Positions 16,460 through 25,426 of a stretch of 64,000 bases of DNA are shown here, in pieces. The notes under the pieces were generated by a model. The model did not search any database. It saw only the letters and a list, made by a program, of their open reading frames with translations, and was not told where the DNA came from. Position 1 is the first letter of the stretch. Every line of letters begins with the position of its first letter. Where the stretch lies: the NCBI RefSeq assembly GCF_000217715.1, contig NC_015666.1:2058270-2122269 (forward strand). The letters run 5' to 3'. Source of the DNA: Halopiger xanaduensis SH-6 (GTDB taxonomy: Archaea > Halobacteriota > Halobacteria > Halobacteriales > Natrialbaceae). The translations under genes were made by a program, and so were the position numbers.

Positions 16460-17905
16460 ATGATTACAGGCGAGCGGATGGCCGCCGTCGACGAGAACGC
16501 CGCGGCGCTGGGCGTGCCGCGAAAGCAGCTGATGGAGTCGAGCGGACACGCCGTCGCCCGCGCGGTCCGCGACGCCGCGGCGCCGGGCTCGAGCGTGGCG
16601 ATCGTCGCCGGCCGCGGCAACAACGGCGGGGACGCGTTCGTTACCGCCCGCTTCCTGGACGCGTACGACGTTACCACCCTCCTGCTCGGCCGCGCCGAGA
16701 ACATCGGGACCGAGATCGCCCGCGAGAACTGGGACGCGCTCCGGCGGGCCGACTACGACACGCGTGAAGTGACGGACTCGAGCGCGTTCGACCTGCCCGA
16801 GTGCGACGTCGTCGTCGACGCCATGCTCGGAACGGGGATCAGCGGCGACCTCCGGGAGCCCGCCGCGACCGCCGCCGCGGCGATCAACGACGCCGACGCG
16901 ACCGTCGTCTCGGTCGACGTCCCCTCCGGGTTCGACGCCGACGGGGGCGACCACGACGACAACGGCGTCGAAGCGGATCGGGTCGTCACCTTCCACGACG
17001 CGAAGCCCGGCCTCGAGGAACTCGAGGCCGAGGACGACGTGGAAGTCACCGTCGCCGATATCGGTATTCCCGCCGCGGCGGAGCGGTTCGTCGGACCCGG
17101 CGACGTGGACCTCGCGCGTCCAGATGGTCGTGAGGGACGACCCAATATTATCGGCGGCGGCCCCTACACCGGCGCGCCGGCGCTGGCCGCCCAGGCCGCG
17201 CTCCGGGCCGGCGCAGAACTCTCCTTCGTCGCCGCGCCCGACACCGTCGCCGGCGAGATCCAGGGCTACAGCGAGGACCTCATCGTCCAGCCCTACGAGG
17301 AAGATGTTCTCACACCGGAGCGGGCGAAGGCTCTCCTCGAGCGCGTCGAGGGCTACGACGCGCCGGTCGTCCTCGGCCCCGGGCTCGGCACCGCCGACGA
17401 GACGCTCGAGGCGGTCCGCCGGTTCCTCGAGTCCTACACGGGGACGGCAGTCGTCGACGCTGACGCGCTACAGGTCGTCCCCGAGGTCGAGACCGAGGCG
17501 ACGCTGGTCTGTACGCCCAACCGCGGCGAACTCGCGGGGATGGGCGGCCCCGACACCGACGACCTCGCCGCGGCCGCGGACGAGATCGAGGCCTTCGCGG
17601 CCGACCTCGGACACGTCGTCCTCGCGAAGGGAGCCAACGACGTGATCACGGACGGCGAGCGAACACGGATCAGCCGCTCGGGAACGGTCGGCATGAAAGT
17701 CGGCGGCACCGGCGATACCCTCGCCGGCATCGTCGCGGCGCTGCTCGAGCGCACCGAGCCGCTCGACGCCGCTGCTGCAGCGGCCCACGTCAACGGGCTG
17801 GCCGGCGAGCGACTCGCCGACCGGTCTGAGCACGGGTTCCTCGCCTCGGAGATGCTCGCGGAAATTCCCACGGTCCTGTGGGACGGAGGTGACGGCGATG
17901 TCTGA
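16460..17905 (+). CDS. nnr: Bifunctional NAD(P)H-hydrate epimerase / ADP-dependent NAD(P)H-hydrate dehydratase
   Basis: 481 residues repairing damaged NAD(P)H hydrates. The N-terminal YjeF epimerase domain (about 1-205) has VAGRGNNGGDAFVTARFL, the catalytic-region Asp in VVDAMLGTGISG, and VSVDVPSGFDADGG. The C-terminal ribokinase-like dehydratase domain (about 225-475) has APALAAQAALRAGAELSFVA, VLGPGLGT, CTPNRGELAGM and the nucleotide-site motif VGGTGDTLAGIVAALLER. ATG 16460 is chosen over an upstream in-frame ATG at 16430 because the conserved MITGERMAAVDEN begins there. The stop overlaps the moaC start by eight bases. Confidence 0.93.
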   Translation: MITGERMAAVDENAAALGVPRKQLMESSGHAVARAVRDAAAPGSSVAIVAGRGNNGGDAFVTARFLDAYDVTTLLLGRAENIGTEIARENWDALRRADYDTREVTDSSAFDLPECDVVVDAMLGTGISGDLREPAATAAAAINDADATVVSVDVPSGFDADGGDHDDNGVEADRVVTFHDAKPGLEELEAEDDVEVTVADIGIPAAAERFVGPGDVDLARPDGREGRPNIIGGGPYTGAPALAAQAALRAGAELSFVAAPDTVAGEIQGYSEDLIVQPYEEDVLTPERAKALLERVEGYDAPVVLGPGLGTADETLEAVRRFLESYTGTAVVDADALQVVPEVETEATLVCTPNRGELAGMGGPDTDDLAAAADEIEAFAADLGHVVLAKGANDVITDGERTRISRSGTVGMKVGGTGDTLAGIVAALLERTEPLDAAAAAAHVNGLAGERLADRSEHGFLASEMLAEIPTVLWDGGDGDV

Positions 17906-18440
17906 TGACCCGACGCCCGCCGAGGGATCGAACCCCGATCCGCGAGCCGACGCCGGCGATACCGACTCGAAGGACCTCACCCACACTACCGACGAGGGCG
18001 ACGTCCAGATGGTCGACGTCGGTGACAAGCCCGACAGCGAGCGCCGGGCCGTCGCCGCCGGCGAAATCCGCCTGCAGGCCTCGACCGTCGAGGCCATCAG
18101 GGACGACCAGATCGGCAAGGGCGACGTCCTCGCGACCGCTCGCGTCGGCGCCGTCCAGGCGGTCAAACACACCTGGGAGACGATCCCGATGTGTCACCAG
18201 ATTCCGATCACGAACGTCGACACCGACTTCGAACTCGGCGAGGACCGCGTCGAACTCGAGGTCGCCGTCGAAACCACCGGCAAGACGGGCTGCGAGATGG
18301 AGGCCCTTGAAGGGGTCACAACCGGATTAAACGTCGTCTGGGATATGGTCAAAGCCGTCGAGAAAGACGATAACGGGCAGTATCCCGAGACGGGAATCGA
18401 GAACGTGCGGGTGCTCGAGAAGGAGAAACGCAGGAAGTGA
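17898..18440 (+). CDS. moaC: Cyclic pyranopterin monophosphate synthase MoaC
   Basis: 180 residues, second step of molybdopterin cofactor synthesis. Signatures: VQMVDVGDKPDSERRAVAAG, KGDVLATARVGAVQAVKHTW, PMCHQIPITNVD and TGKTGCEMEALEGVTTGLNV with the catalytic Lys/Asp region MVKAVEKD. A 40-residue acidic N-terminal extension precedes the core. GGAGGTGA at 17885-17892 is a good ribosome binding site five bases before ATG 17898 and lies inside nnr, so the two genes are translationally coupled. Confidence 0.95.
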   Translation: MSDDPTPAEGSNPDPRADAGDTDSKDLTHTTDEGDVQMVDVGDKPDSERRAVAAGEIRLQASTVEAIRDDQIGKGDVLATARVGAVQAVKHTWETIPMCHQIPITNVDTDFELGEDRVELEVAVETTGKTGCEMEALEGVTTGLNVVWDMVKAVEKDDNGQYPETGIENVRVLEKEKRRK

Positions 18441-18467
18441 AATACCGGTAACACGAAGTTCGGGGCG

Positions 18468-19487
18468 ATGGCGCTCCGAACGCCCCTCTGTGACGCCCTC
18501 GAGATCGAGCACCCGATCGTGCAGGCGCCGATCGGCAGCGCGACGAACCCCGACCTCGCGGCGGCCGTCTCGAACGCCGGCGGATTGGGCCACCTCGCGG
18601 TGACCTGGCGCGGCCTCGAGGAAACGCGCGACGTGATCCACGACACCCGCGACCGGACCGACGCCCCGTTCGCGGTCAACCTCGCGCTCGACGACGCGAC
18701 CACGATCGTCGACACCGACGACCACCTCGAGACCGCGCTCGAGGCGGGCGCGCCGATCGTCTCTTTTTCCTTCGGCGACGCTGCACCGTACGTCGACCGG
18801 GTTCACGACGCGGGCGCGGTTGCAATGCAAACCGTCGGCAGCGCGGCCGCCGCGCGTGAGGCCGTCGACGCCGGAATCGACGTCGTCGTGACCCAGGGCC
18901 TCGAGGCGGGGGGCCACGTTCAGAGTGAAGTCGCGACGACGGCGCTCGTCCCGCGGGTCGCGGACGCCGTCGGCGACGCGGTGCCGATCGTCGCAGCCGG
19001 CGGTATCGCAGACGGCCGCGGAGTCGCGGCGGCGCTCGCGCTGGGCGCCGACGGCGCGTGGCTCGGCACCCGGTTCGTCGCGACCGAGGAAGCGATCGTC
19101 CACGACGAGTACCGGCGCCGACTGCGGGAGAGCGACGAGACCGACACCGAGTACACGACGCTGTTCGACAAGGGCTGGCCCGGAACGGCCCACCGCGTGC
19201 TCGCAAACGAGACGCTCGAGCGCTGGGACGACGACGGCCGCCCACCTGTTGGAGAACGGCCCGGCGAAAACGACGTGATTGCGCGGACCGGCGACGGCGA
19301 GCCGATCGAACGCTACGACGAGGCGCTCGCGACGCCCGACGTCGAGGGCGATATCGAGTCGATGGCGCTGTACGCCGGCCAAAGCGTCGGCGGGGTCGAC
19401 GACGTTCGTCCGGCGGCGACTGTCGTCGAGAACCTCGTCGGGGAGACGACCGAAGCGATCTCGAGTCTTCCGGGTCGTACCGGGTGA
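18468..19487 (+). CDS. Nitronate monooxygenase / 2-nitropropane dioxygenase family FMN enzyme
   Basis: 339 residues, TIM-barrel FMN protein. Seen: HPIVQAPIGSATNPDLAAAV, SNAGGLGHLA, VVVTQGLEAGGHV (the conserved Gln-Gly-x-Glu-Ala-Gly-Gly-His flavin/substrate motif), VPIVAAGGIADGRGVAAALA and LGADGAWLGTRFVATEEA (phosphate-binding). Members oxidise alkyl nitronates; some have other substrates. ATG 18468 is near the moaC stop (27 bp), so read-through from moaC is possible. Confidence 0.88.
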   Translation: MALRTPLCDALEIEHPIVQAPIGSATNPDLAAAVSNAGGLGHLAVTWRGLEETRDVIHDTRDRTDAPFAVNLALDDATTIVDTDDHLETALEAGAPIVSFSFGDAAPYVDRVHDAGAVAMQTVGSAAAAREAVDAGIDVVVTQGLEAGGHVQSEVATTALVPRVADAVGDAVPIVAAGGIADGRGVAAALALGADGAWLGTRFVATEEAIVHDEYRRRLRESDETDTEYTTLFDKGWPGTAHRVLANETLERWDDDGRPPVGERPGENDVIARTGDGEPIERYDEALATPDVEGDIESMALYAGQSVGGVDDVRPAATVVENLVGETTEAISSLPGRTG

Positions 19488-19572
19488 CCGGATCCGTACT
19501 CGAGCGCACGGAGCGAACGTCGGGCTTGCCGCTCGCGGAACCTACTTTTTCGTCCGGCCCCTAAACCGTGTT

Positions 19573-20730
19573 ATGTCTTCGCAGGACGAGGCCGAGTCCC
19601 CGATCGACGGTCGCGACGGCGACAACGGGTCGGCTCCGACGGCGGCCGGCGAGATCGAGCAGGTGTCGCTCCCCGGCGACGCGTTCCAGGCGCTGGGCAA
19701 CGACGTCCGGACGGGAATCCTCGAGACCCTCTACGAGCGAACGTCGGGGAACGGGACTGCGAGCGCGTCGTTCTCCGAACTGTTCGAGGCGTCCGACGTC
19801 GACACCACCGCGGGGTTCGCCTATCACCTCCGACAACTCGACGGCTCGTACGTGCGGAAGGTCGACGCCGGCGAGGGTGACGAGGCGAGCGAGTCCGAAA
19901 CCGAAGGCGACGGCTACGAACTCACCTACGCCGGCCGTCGCATCGCTCGAGAAATCGCGGCCGGAACGTACACCCGTCGCGTCGACCACCCGTCGGTCGC
20001 CCTCGAGGACCCGTGCCCGTTCTGCGACCGCGAGACGCTCGAGGCGCGCTCGCGGGACAACGTCGTGACGGTGTCCTGCGCCGGCTGCGACCGGACCGTC
20101 CTCGATCTGGGATTCCCGCCGTCGGGGCTCGAGAGCCACGGCGACGAGTTCCCGGACGCGCTCGACCGGTACCACCGCCACCGGCTCGGACGCATGCGAG
20201 ACGGAATCTGTCCGGACTGCGGCGGCAGCGTCGTCGGCCGACTCGTCGAACCGTCGCCCGACGTTGCGGACGAACTCCCGTCCGAACACGCAGACCACGT
20301 GCAGGCCGAACTCGAGTGCGAGTCCTGCGGGACGACGACGCGCTGTCCCGTTTCCCTCACGCTGTTGGACCACTCCGCGGTCGTCTCCTTCTACCGCGAC
20401 CGCGGCCGCGAGGTCGACGACCGGCCGATCTGGAACGTCGGTTCCGAGTGGGCCGAGGCGGTCCTCTCCGAAGACCCGTTCGCTGTCCGCGTCGTCGTCG
20501 AACTCGAGGGCGACGTCCTCGCGCTGTACGTCGACGAGACGCTCTCCGTGGTCGACGTTCAGCGCTCGACGAACGATCCAACCGAAGACGCGGACGCGGC
20601 CTCGGATACGGTTTCCGAGACCGAGTCCGACGCTCGAGCCGATACGTCCGCCGAAGCGGCATCGCCGCAGCCGGAACCCGACGTCGCCGCCGGGCAGCCG
20701 GCCGACTCGACAGCGAGTAGCGGTTCCTAG
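19573..20730 (+). CDS. ArsR-like winged-helix regulator with zinc-binding C-terminal domain
   Basis: 385 residues. A winged helix (about 33-125) starts with ALGNDVRTGILETLYER and continues with GFAYHLRQLDGSYVRKVDAG. The C-terminal region has two Cys clusters: CPFCDRETLEA with SCAGCDRTVLD, and ICPDCGGSVVGRL with CESCGTTTRCP. It ends in an acidic Ser/Thr/Asp tail of about 60 residues. This two-domain layout is common in haloarchaeal regulators whose C-terminal part was classified only as a domain of unknown function. The effector is unknown. Its stop overlaps, tail to tail, the psmA stop within the tetranucleotide CTAG. Confidence 0.8.
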   Translation: MSSQDEAESPIDGRDGDNGSAPTAAGEIEQVSLPGDAFQALGNDVRTGILETLYERTSGNGTASASFSELFEASDVDTTAGFAYHLRQLDGSYVRKVDAGEGDEASESETEGDGYELTYAGRRIAREIAAGTYTRRVDHPSVALEDPCPFCDRETLEARSRDNVVTVSCAGCDRTVLDLGFPPSGLESHGDEFPDALDRYHRHRLGRMRDGICPDCGGSVVGRLVEPSPDVADELPSEHADHVQAELECESCGTTTRCPVSLTLLDHSAVVSFYRDRGREVDDRPIWNVGSEWAEAVLSEDPFAVRVVVELEGDVLALYVDETLSVVDVQRSTNDPTEDADAASDTVSETESDARADTSAEAASPQPEPDVAAGQPADSTASSGS

Positions 20731-21497
20731 TCGAGTTCGAGTTCCGCGAGCAGCGACGCGAGTTCGTCGTCGGTCCGCTGCGTAATCGGGCTCGACGCCG
20801 CTGTCTCCGACCCTTCGGTCTCGAGCGTCCAGACGTCGACCGTTTCCGGCGTGAGTTCGGGTTCGTCGCTTGTCGCCGCCAGCGCCTCGAGCGCGGTCGC
20901 GGTTCCCCACTCTAGGTCGCCGCGAGTCGATTCACCGGCAGCGATCCCATCCTCGAGGAACTGTCGCACGTCACGGCCGCCGTTGCCGACGGCGACGGCC
21001 CGCCAGCCGTACGGCGTGCCGCTGGGATCGACCTCGTAGAGCTGCGGCCCGTCCGCGCCGTCGAGATCGACGCCGGCGACCAACAGCGCGACCCCGTACG
21101 GCCGCGAGCCGCCGGTCTGGGTGTGCTCCTGGACGTGATCGGCGAGGCGCTTCGCGAGCAACTCGGCGTCGATCGGCTCGCCGTAGCGCAGCCGGTGTCG
21201 CTGCGCCTCGCGGCGGGCGACGTCGACCAGTTGGCGGGCGTCGGCGGCGTGGCCCGCCGAGGCGATCGCCAGGTGGTCGTCGACCCGGTGGATCTTCTCG
21301 ACCGTGTCCGCCTCGAGCAGCGGCGACCGGACCCGCTTTCGAGCCGCCAGAACGACGCCGTCGTCGGTGACGACGCCGACGCTCGGCGAGCCCCGTTCGA
21401 CGGCTTCCCGCGCGTACTCGACCTGGTAGAGCCGGCCGTCGGGCGAGAAGATGGTGTGACCGCGGTCGTAGGCCTGCTGGTTGGCGTTCGAGTCCAT
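20727..21497 (-). CDS. psmA: Proteasome subunit alpha (divergent paralogue)
   Basis: 256 residues. Alpha rings gate the 20S proteasome. The signature QQAYDRGHTIFSPDGRLYQV (YDR gate motif) and YAREAVERGSPSVGV are intact, as are KIHRVDDHLAIASAGHAADA and RPYGVALLVAGVD. The C-terminal 60 residues are acidic. Substitutions at many otherwise constant positions (for example ARKRVRSPL in the pore-facing loop) suggest an accessory rather than the main alpha subunit. It starts one base after the psmB stop, so alpha and beta are made together. Confidence 0.9.
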   Translation of the reverse strand: MDSNANQQAYDRGHTIFSPDGRLYQVEYAREAVERGSPSVGVVTDDGVVLAARKRVRSPLLEADTVEKIHRVDDHLAIASAGHAADARQLVDVARREAQRHRLRYGEPIDAELLAKRLADHVQEHTQTGGSRPYGVALLVAGVDLDGADGPQLYEVDPSGTPYGWRAVAVGNGGRDVRQFLEDGIAAGESTRGDLEWGTATALEALAATSDEPELTPETVDVWTLETEGSETAASSPITQRTDDELASLLAELELD

Positions 21498-21498
21498 C

Positions 21499-22275
21499 TT
21501 AGATCGCCTCCTCGTTTTCGGCAGTCGCCGCGGCGCCGCCTTCGGCCGCCGCGACGGCGCCCTCAAGATCGTCGTAGCGCTCGATCGCGAGGTCGTCGTC
21601 GGTGATCGTCGCGATCGTCATCCCGTCGCCGCTGGCGGTGTCCCGCTCGGCCGCACTTCGGACCGCGCGGGCCGCGATCGGTCGCAGTTCCGCGACCGAA
21701 CGGCCGGGTTCGTAGGCGGCCTCGAGCGCGCCGTAGGCGAGTTGCATGCCGCTGCCGCTGGCCGCGTAGGGCGCCCGCATGACGCCGCCTCCGCCGCCGA
21801 TCTGGTAGACCGCCGGCTCGTCGTCGACGCCGGCCAGCACCAGATCGAGGATGCGGTAGGGCCCGCGGCGGACGAGGTCGCCCGCGACGGTCGCCGCCGT
21901 CTCGACGGACGCGCGACCGTCTCGCTCGAGGTCGTACTGGCTGAGCTCGGCCCGCAAGTGGCGCACGAACGACTGCGCGTCGCTGACGCTGCCGGAGAAC
22001 GCGACGGCCGTCCGATCGTCGACGGGATCGATCTTCCGGGCCGTTTTGTTGGTCACGAACTGGCCGCCGAGGCTCGCCCGCGCGTCGGCCGCGAGGACGG
22101 CGCCGTCGGTTCCGGCGAGGCCGACCGTCGTCGTGCCGGTCTTGATGATCGCGTCGCTCGGCGTCGAATCGATTCCGCCGTCGTTTGTGTACGGACGTGC
22201 CTCGCGAGGCGTCGGCGAACCGACCGCGTCGGCGCGGTCGTCCGGTTCGAATCGGGTTGGTGGTCTCGAGTTCAT
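21499..22275 (-). CDS. psmB: Proteasome subunit beta, with propeptide
   Basis: 258 residues. The propeptide (1-47) ends in KTG, and autocatalysis would expose Thr48 (TTTVGLAGTDGAVLAADARA), the catalytic nucleophile. The catalytic Asp17 equivalent is Asp64, and the Lys33 equivalent is most likely Lys81 in KTARKID, one residue late because of a one-residue insertion. IASAG-equivalent VAFSGSVSDAQSFVRHLRAE and SGDGMTIATITDDD are typical of beta. ATG 22275 is chosen over GTG 22278. The promoter carries an 18-bp perfect palindrome just upstream of its TATA box. Confidence 0.92.
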   Translation of the reverse strand: MNSRPPTRFEPDDRADAVGSPTPREARPYTNDGGIDSTPSDAIIKTGTTTVGLAGTDGAVLAADARASLGGQFVTNKTARKIDPVDDRTAVAFSGSVSDAQSFVRHLRAELSQYDLERDGRASVETAATVAGDLVRRGPYRILDLVLAGVDDEPAVYQIGGGGGVMRAPYAASGSGMQLAYGALEAAYEPGRSVAELRPIAARAVRSAAERDTASGDGMTIATITDDDLAIERYDDLEGAVAAAEGGAAATAENEEAI

Positions 22276-22300
22276 CACCGAAACCGAGGCGCCTCGAGCG

Positions 22301-22310
22301 AATATATGTT
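22301..22310 (-). promoter_or_regulatory. TATA box of psmBA
   Basis: Minus-strand AACATATATT, 26-35 bp before ATG 22275; leaderless spacing. Confidence 0.6.
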
Positions 22311-22311
22311 A

Positions 22312-22329
22312 GCTAAAATATATTTTAGC
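22312..22329. promoter_or_regulatory. Perfect 18-bp AT-rich palindrome at the psmBA BRE position, candidate operator
   Basis: GCTAAAATATATTTTAGC is self-complementary over all 18 bases. It begins one base beyond the psmB TATA box, where TFB contacts the BRE, and lies about 105 bp before the plus-strand gene at 22434. A dimeric regulator bound here would block TFB. Confidence 0.6.
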
Positions 22330-22433
22330 GACGGGGGCGTACGAACCCCTCTTAAGTATCTATCCGCATTACCCGTTACCGAACCGTACAGTCGGGAGAA
22401 TTCATACTATCGCACACCAAAACTGCGTAATCA

Positions 22434-22835
22434 ATGGCGATCAATCCGGTAGCGATCCTCGCGACGGCAGTCCTCGGGACGTTTCTCCTCGCCGGACTCT
22501 GTCTCTGCTACGCGATCGCGGCGGACGCGAACGCACGCGGCGCAAACGGCAGCGTCTGGGGGCTCGTCGCCTTCGCCGTCCCGCCGATCGCCGTTCCCGT
22601 GTACCTGCTCCACCGGCGGGAGCTGCCACGGCGAACCGACTCGCCGGGTCGCTTCGAGCGGATCGCCGGCTCGATCGGTATCGGCGTCGTCGCCGCGGTC
22701 GTCGTCGTCGGCGGAATCGTCTCGCCGCCGGATCCGTTCAGCGTGGTTCTCTACGCCGGGCCGTTGATCGTCGTCTGCGTTCCTCTGGCGTTCGTCTGCT
22801 GTTACGAGCCGGGGTGGCGCGCGCTGGTCGACTGA
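22434..22835 (+). CDS. Membrane protein of unknown function
   Basis: 133 residues with four predicted helices (about 6-28, 41-58, 75-95, 102-122). The first loop, CYAIAADANARGANGSVWGL, and VPVYLLHRREL resemble small haloarchaeal membrane proteins of unknown role. ATG 22434; TTCATACTAT at 22401-22410 is a possible TATA element. It is divergent from psmBA. Confidence 0.65.
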   Translation: MAINPVAILATAVLGTFLLAGLCLCYAIAADANARGANGSVWGLVAFAVPPIAVPVYLLHRRELPRRTDSPGRFERIAGSIGIGVVAAVVVVGGIVSPPDPFSVVLYAGPLIVVCVPLAFVCCYEPGWRALVD

Positions 22836-22853
22836 CTCTTCGGGCGGTCCCGC

Positions 22854-23597
22854 TCAGAGGTCCATGCCGCCGTTGATGTCGATCACTTCGCCCGTGATGT
22901 AGGACGATTCCTCGCCCGCGAGGAACCGAACGAGGGCCGCGACGTCCTCGACCTCCGCGAGGCGCTCGAGCGGGATGCCCGCGATGATCCGATCGAGCAC
23001 CTTCTCCGGAACGCTCTCGACCATATCGGTGCGCGTAAAGCCGGGGGCGACGCAGTTGGCCGTCGACCCGCCCTGGGCGAGTTCGAGGGCGATCGTCCGC
23101 GTGAAGCCGAACATCCCGCTCTTGGCGGCGGCGTAGTTCGCCTGCCCGAAGTTCCCCTGCTTGCCGACGACGCTCGAGATGTTGATCAGCCGCCCCTCCT
23201 CGGCCTCCCAGATGTCGTCGTAGAACTCCTGCGTGCAGTTGAACATCCCGCCGAGGTTGACGTCCATCACGCGGTCCCAGTCCTCGCGGCTCATCTCCGT
23301 GAACTGCTTGTCGGCGGTGATGCCGGCGTTGTTGACCAGGACGTCGGCCGGGCCGAACGCCTCGTGGCAGACCTCGCGCATGTGTTCGACCTGCTCGCGG
23401 TGGGTGACGTCCGCCTGGGCCGCGACGGCGGACCCGCCGGCGGTCTCGATCGCGTCGACGGCCTCCTTGGCCGCCCCCTCCGAAGAACGGTAGTTGATGA
23501 CGACGTTCGCTCCCTCCTCTCCGAGGTACTCGGCGATCCCCCGGCCGATGCCGCGCGCCGACCCGGTGATGACGCAGGTTCGTCCGTCCATGGACAT
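22854..23597 (-). CDS. phaB: Acetoacetyl-CoA / 3-oxoacyl reductase PhaB (SDR)
   Basis: 247-residue short-chain dehydrogenase. The Rossmann motif ITGSARGIGRGIA, NNAG motif VLVNNAGITAD, catalytic Ser in INISSVVGKQG, Tyr-x-x-x-Lys in NYAAAKSGMFGFT and the C-terminal GEVIDINGGMDL are all present. In the PHA pathway it reduces acetoacetyl-CoA to (R)-3-hydroxybutyryl-CoA; the position directly downstream of phaC supports this over a fatty-acid role. The start MSMDGRTCVITG (ATG 23597) is preferred to ATG 23591. It has its own promoter, so it may be expressed separately from phaEC. Confidence 0.9.
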   Translation of the reverse strand: MSMDGRTCVITGSARGIGRGIAEYLGEEGANVVINYRSSEGAAKEAVDAIETAGGSAVAAQADVTHREQVEHMREVCHEAFGPADVLVNNAGITADKQFTEMSREDWDRVMDVNLGGMFNCTQEFYDDIWEAEEGRLINISSVVGKQGNFGQANYAAAKSGMFGFTRTIALELAQGGSTANCVAPGFTRTDMVESVPEKVLDRIIAGIPLERLAEVEDVAALVRFLAGEESSYITGEVIDINGGMDL

Positions 23598-23623
23598 GGC
23601 TGATCGCACGTTCTACCTCCGGT

Positions 23624-23636
23624 GGTAAATAATACC
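23624..23636 (-). promoter_or_regulatory. TATA region of phaB inside a symmetric GGTA-N5-TACC element
   Basis: Minus-strand GGTATTATTTACC at 23624-23636 combines a TATA-like core with inverted arms GGTA/TACC, 27-39 bp before ATG 23597. Confidence 0.45.
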
Positions 23637-23778
23637 ATGCAAGGTGATACGTTCCGCGCGGCGCGACTGTTCGCGGAGCGATCGAAAACGAATGCGGCGG
23701 TTCGACGCCGGCACCGGACGGTATAAGGGCGGTACCGACTCGAGCGCGGTTGCCTCGAGAGCCGACGGGGGGACGCCG

Positions 23779-25422
23779 TTACCGCTCCGCGGCCTGTTCG
23801 ATCCAGTCCTCGACGCGGTTCGGCGAGAGGCCGGTCTCCGCGGCGAGTTCGGCGGCGTCCGCGTCGGCGAGCTGGTCGAACGTCTCGATGCCGGCCGCGG
23901 CGAGTTGGTCGGCGTAGGCCCGCCCGACGCCGCTGAGTTCGGTCAGGTCGTCGGTTTCGTCTTCGATGGCGGACTCGGACGCGTCGTCGTCGTCGGTGAG
24001 TCCCTCGGCGACGTCCTCGTCGACGGTCATCTCGCCCGGCTCCGCGGGTTCGTCCTGCACGTCGTCTTCGCCGCGTGCGGTGATCTCCTCGTCGGACCGG
24101 TTCTCGCCGTGGAACTCGCTGGTCTCGTCGTCGATGTCGATCCTGGTAGCGTCCGCGTCGGCACTCGACTCGACGTCCACGCCGCCGTCCGAGAGGTCGT
24201 CGGGACCGCTCTCGTCGCCTTCGACGTCCTCGGCGAGCGCGGCGTCTTCCTCTTCGAGTTCGGGGGTCTCGGGTTCCGCGTCGACGTCTCGCGGCTCCGC
24301 CGCTCGACTATCCGAGGCGCGTTGCGCCTCGCTTTCCCCGTTCGAGCGCTCCTCGAACCACTCGCAGACCTCCGGCCAGAGTTCGTCGTGGCTCCGCGAG
24401 GAGACCGACATCCCGATGTGGCCCGTCGCGAACTCGAGGATCTCGGTGTCCTCGGCCGGGATCGCCTCGTTGAACGGCTTCGAGGCCCCCGGCGGGATGA
24501 GGTGGTCGTACTCCGCGACGATCTGCAGTACCGGCATCTCGATGTTCGCGAGGTCGACGCGCTCGCCGCCGAGCTCGAGTTCGTTCGCGTGGAGTTTGTT
24601 CTCCTGGTAGATGTCGCGGATGAACTCCTCGTAGGCCCGGCCGGCGACGTCGATACCCTCGTCGAGCCACCGCTCCATCCGGGCGAAGTTTTCGACGAAG
24701 TCCTCGTCTTCGAGGTTGTCGTAGAACCGGACGTACTTCGTGACGTTGTTCGCGACGGGGTCCATCAGGGCGAATCCGGTATCGAGGAAGTCCGCGGGGA
24801 CGTTGTCGAACGTCTCGGTGACCGTCTCGGGATCGTAGTAGTCCTCGGCGCCCCACAGCTCGAGGACGCCGCCCTCGCCGGCGAAACAGAGGCCGGCGGC
24901 CATCAGCCCGAGGTTGCGGACCTTCTCGGGGTAGAGCGCGGCGTACATGGCCGACATCGTCCCGCCCATGCAGTAGCCGAGCACGTTGATCGCGTCCTGG
25001 CTGGAGCGGTCGCGGACGACGTCGACGCAGTTGTCGATGTAGCGGTTGACGTAGTCGTCCAGCCCCAGCGAACGGTCGAGCTTGGAGGGTTCGCCCCAGT
25101 CGATCAGGTAGACGTCGAAGCCGGCCTCGAGCAGCGTTCGGACCACCGAGCGGTCCGGCTGGAGGTCGAGGATGTAGGGCTTGTTGATCAGCGCGTAGAC
25201 GATGAGGATCGGGACGTCGTGTTGCTCCTCCGTCTGCGATTCGTAGTGGAGCAACTCGAGCTTGTTCTCCTCGTAGACGACCTCGCTGGGCGTCTGGCCG
25301 ACCTCGACGTTCTCGATGGTTTCGGTTCGGTCGGGCGCCACTCGCGTCTTCTCGGCCAGTTCGGCCGTCGCCTCCCAGGCCTGTCGCTGGATGTCCAGTG
25401 CGGTTGCGTAGGGGTTTTTCAT
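23779..25422 (-). CDS. phaC: Class III poly(R)-hydroxyalkanoate synthase subunit PhaC with HhH tail
   Basis: 547 residues. The alpha/beta-hydrolase catalytic domain (about 60-360) has the lipase-like box GYCMGGT with Cys151, Asp306 in AEYDHLIP and His335 in ATGHIGM. Polymerises (R)-3-hydroxyacyl-CoA on the granule surface together with PhaE. Residues 362-492 are an acidic Ser/Asp/Glu linker. Residues 493-547 ([20 protein letters not shown], then [20 protein letters not shown]) form a helix-hairpin-helix domain not needed for the class III core. phaE ends four bases upstream, so phaE and phaC are coupled. Confidence 0.95.
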   Translation of the reverse strand: MKNPYATALDIQRQAWEATAELAEKTRVAPDRTETIENVEVGQTPSEVVYEENKLELLHYESQTEEQHDVPILIVYALINKPYILDLQPDRSVVRTLLEAGFDVYLIDWGEPSKLDRSLGLDDYVNRYIDNCVDVVRDRSSQDAINVLGYCMGGTMSAMYAALYPEKVRNLGLMAAGLCFAGEGGVLELWGAEDYYDPETVTETFDNVPADFLDTGFALMDPVANNVTKYVRFYDNLEDEDFVENFARMERWLDEGIDVAGRAYEEFIRDIYQENKLHANELELGGERVDLANIEMPVLQIVAEYDHLIPPGASKPFNEAIPAEDTEILEFATGHIGMSVSSRSHDELWPEVCEWFEERSNGESEAQRASDSRAAEPRDVDAEPETPELEEEDAALAEDVEGDESGPDDLSDGGVDVESSADADATRIDIDDETSEFHGENRSDEEITARGEDDVQDEPAEPGEMTVDEDVAEGLTDDDDASESAIEDETDDLTELSGVGRAYADQLAAAGIETFDQLADADAAELAAETGLSPNRVEDWIEQAAER

Positions 25423-25426
25423 GGGC

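Noticed and set aside
22246-22260. GGTTCGAATCGGG resembling a tRNA T-arm
   Set aside because: It is codons of the psmB N-terminus; no acceptor stem, D-arm or anticodon arm fits around it.
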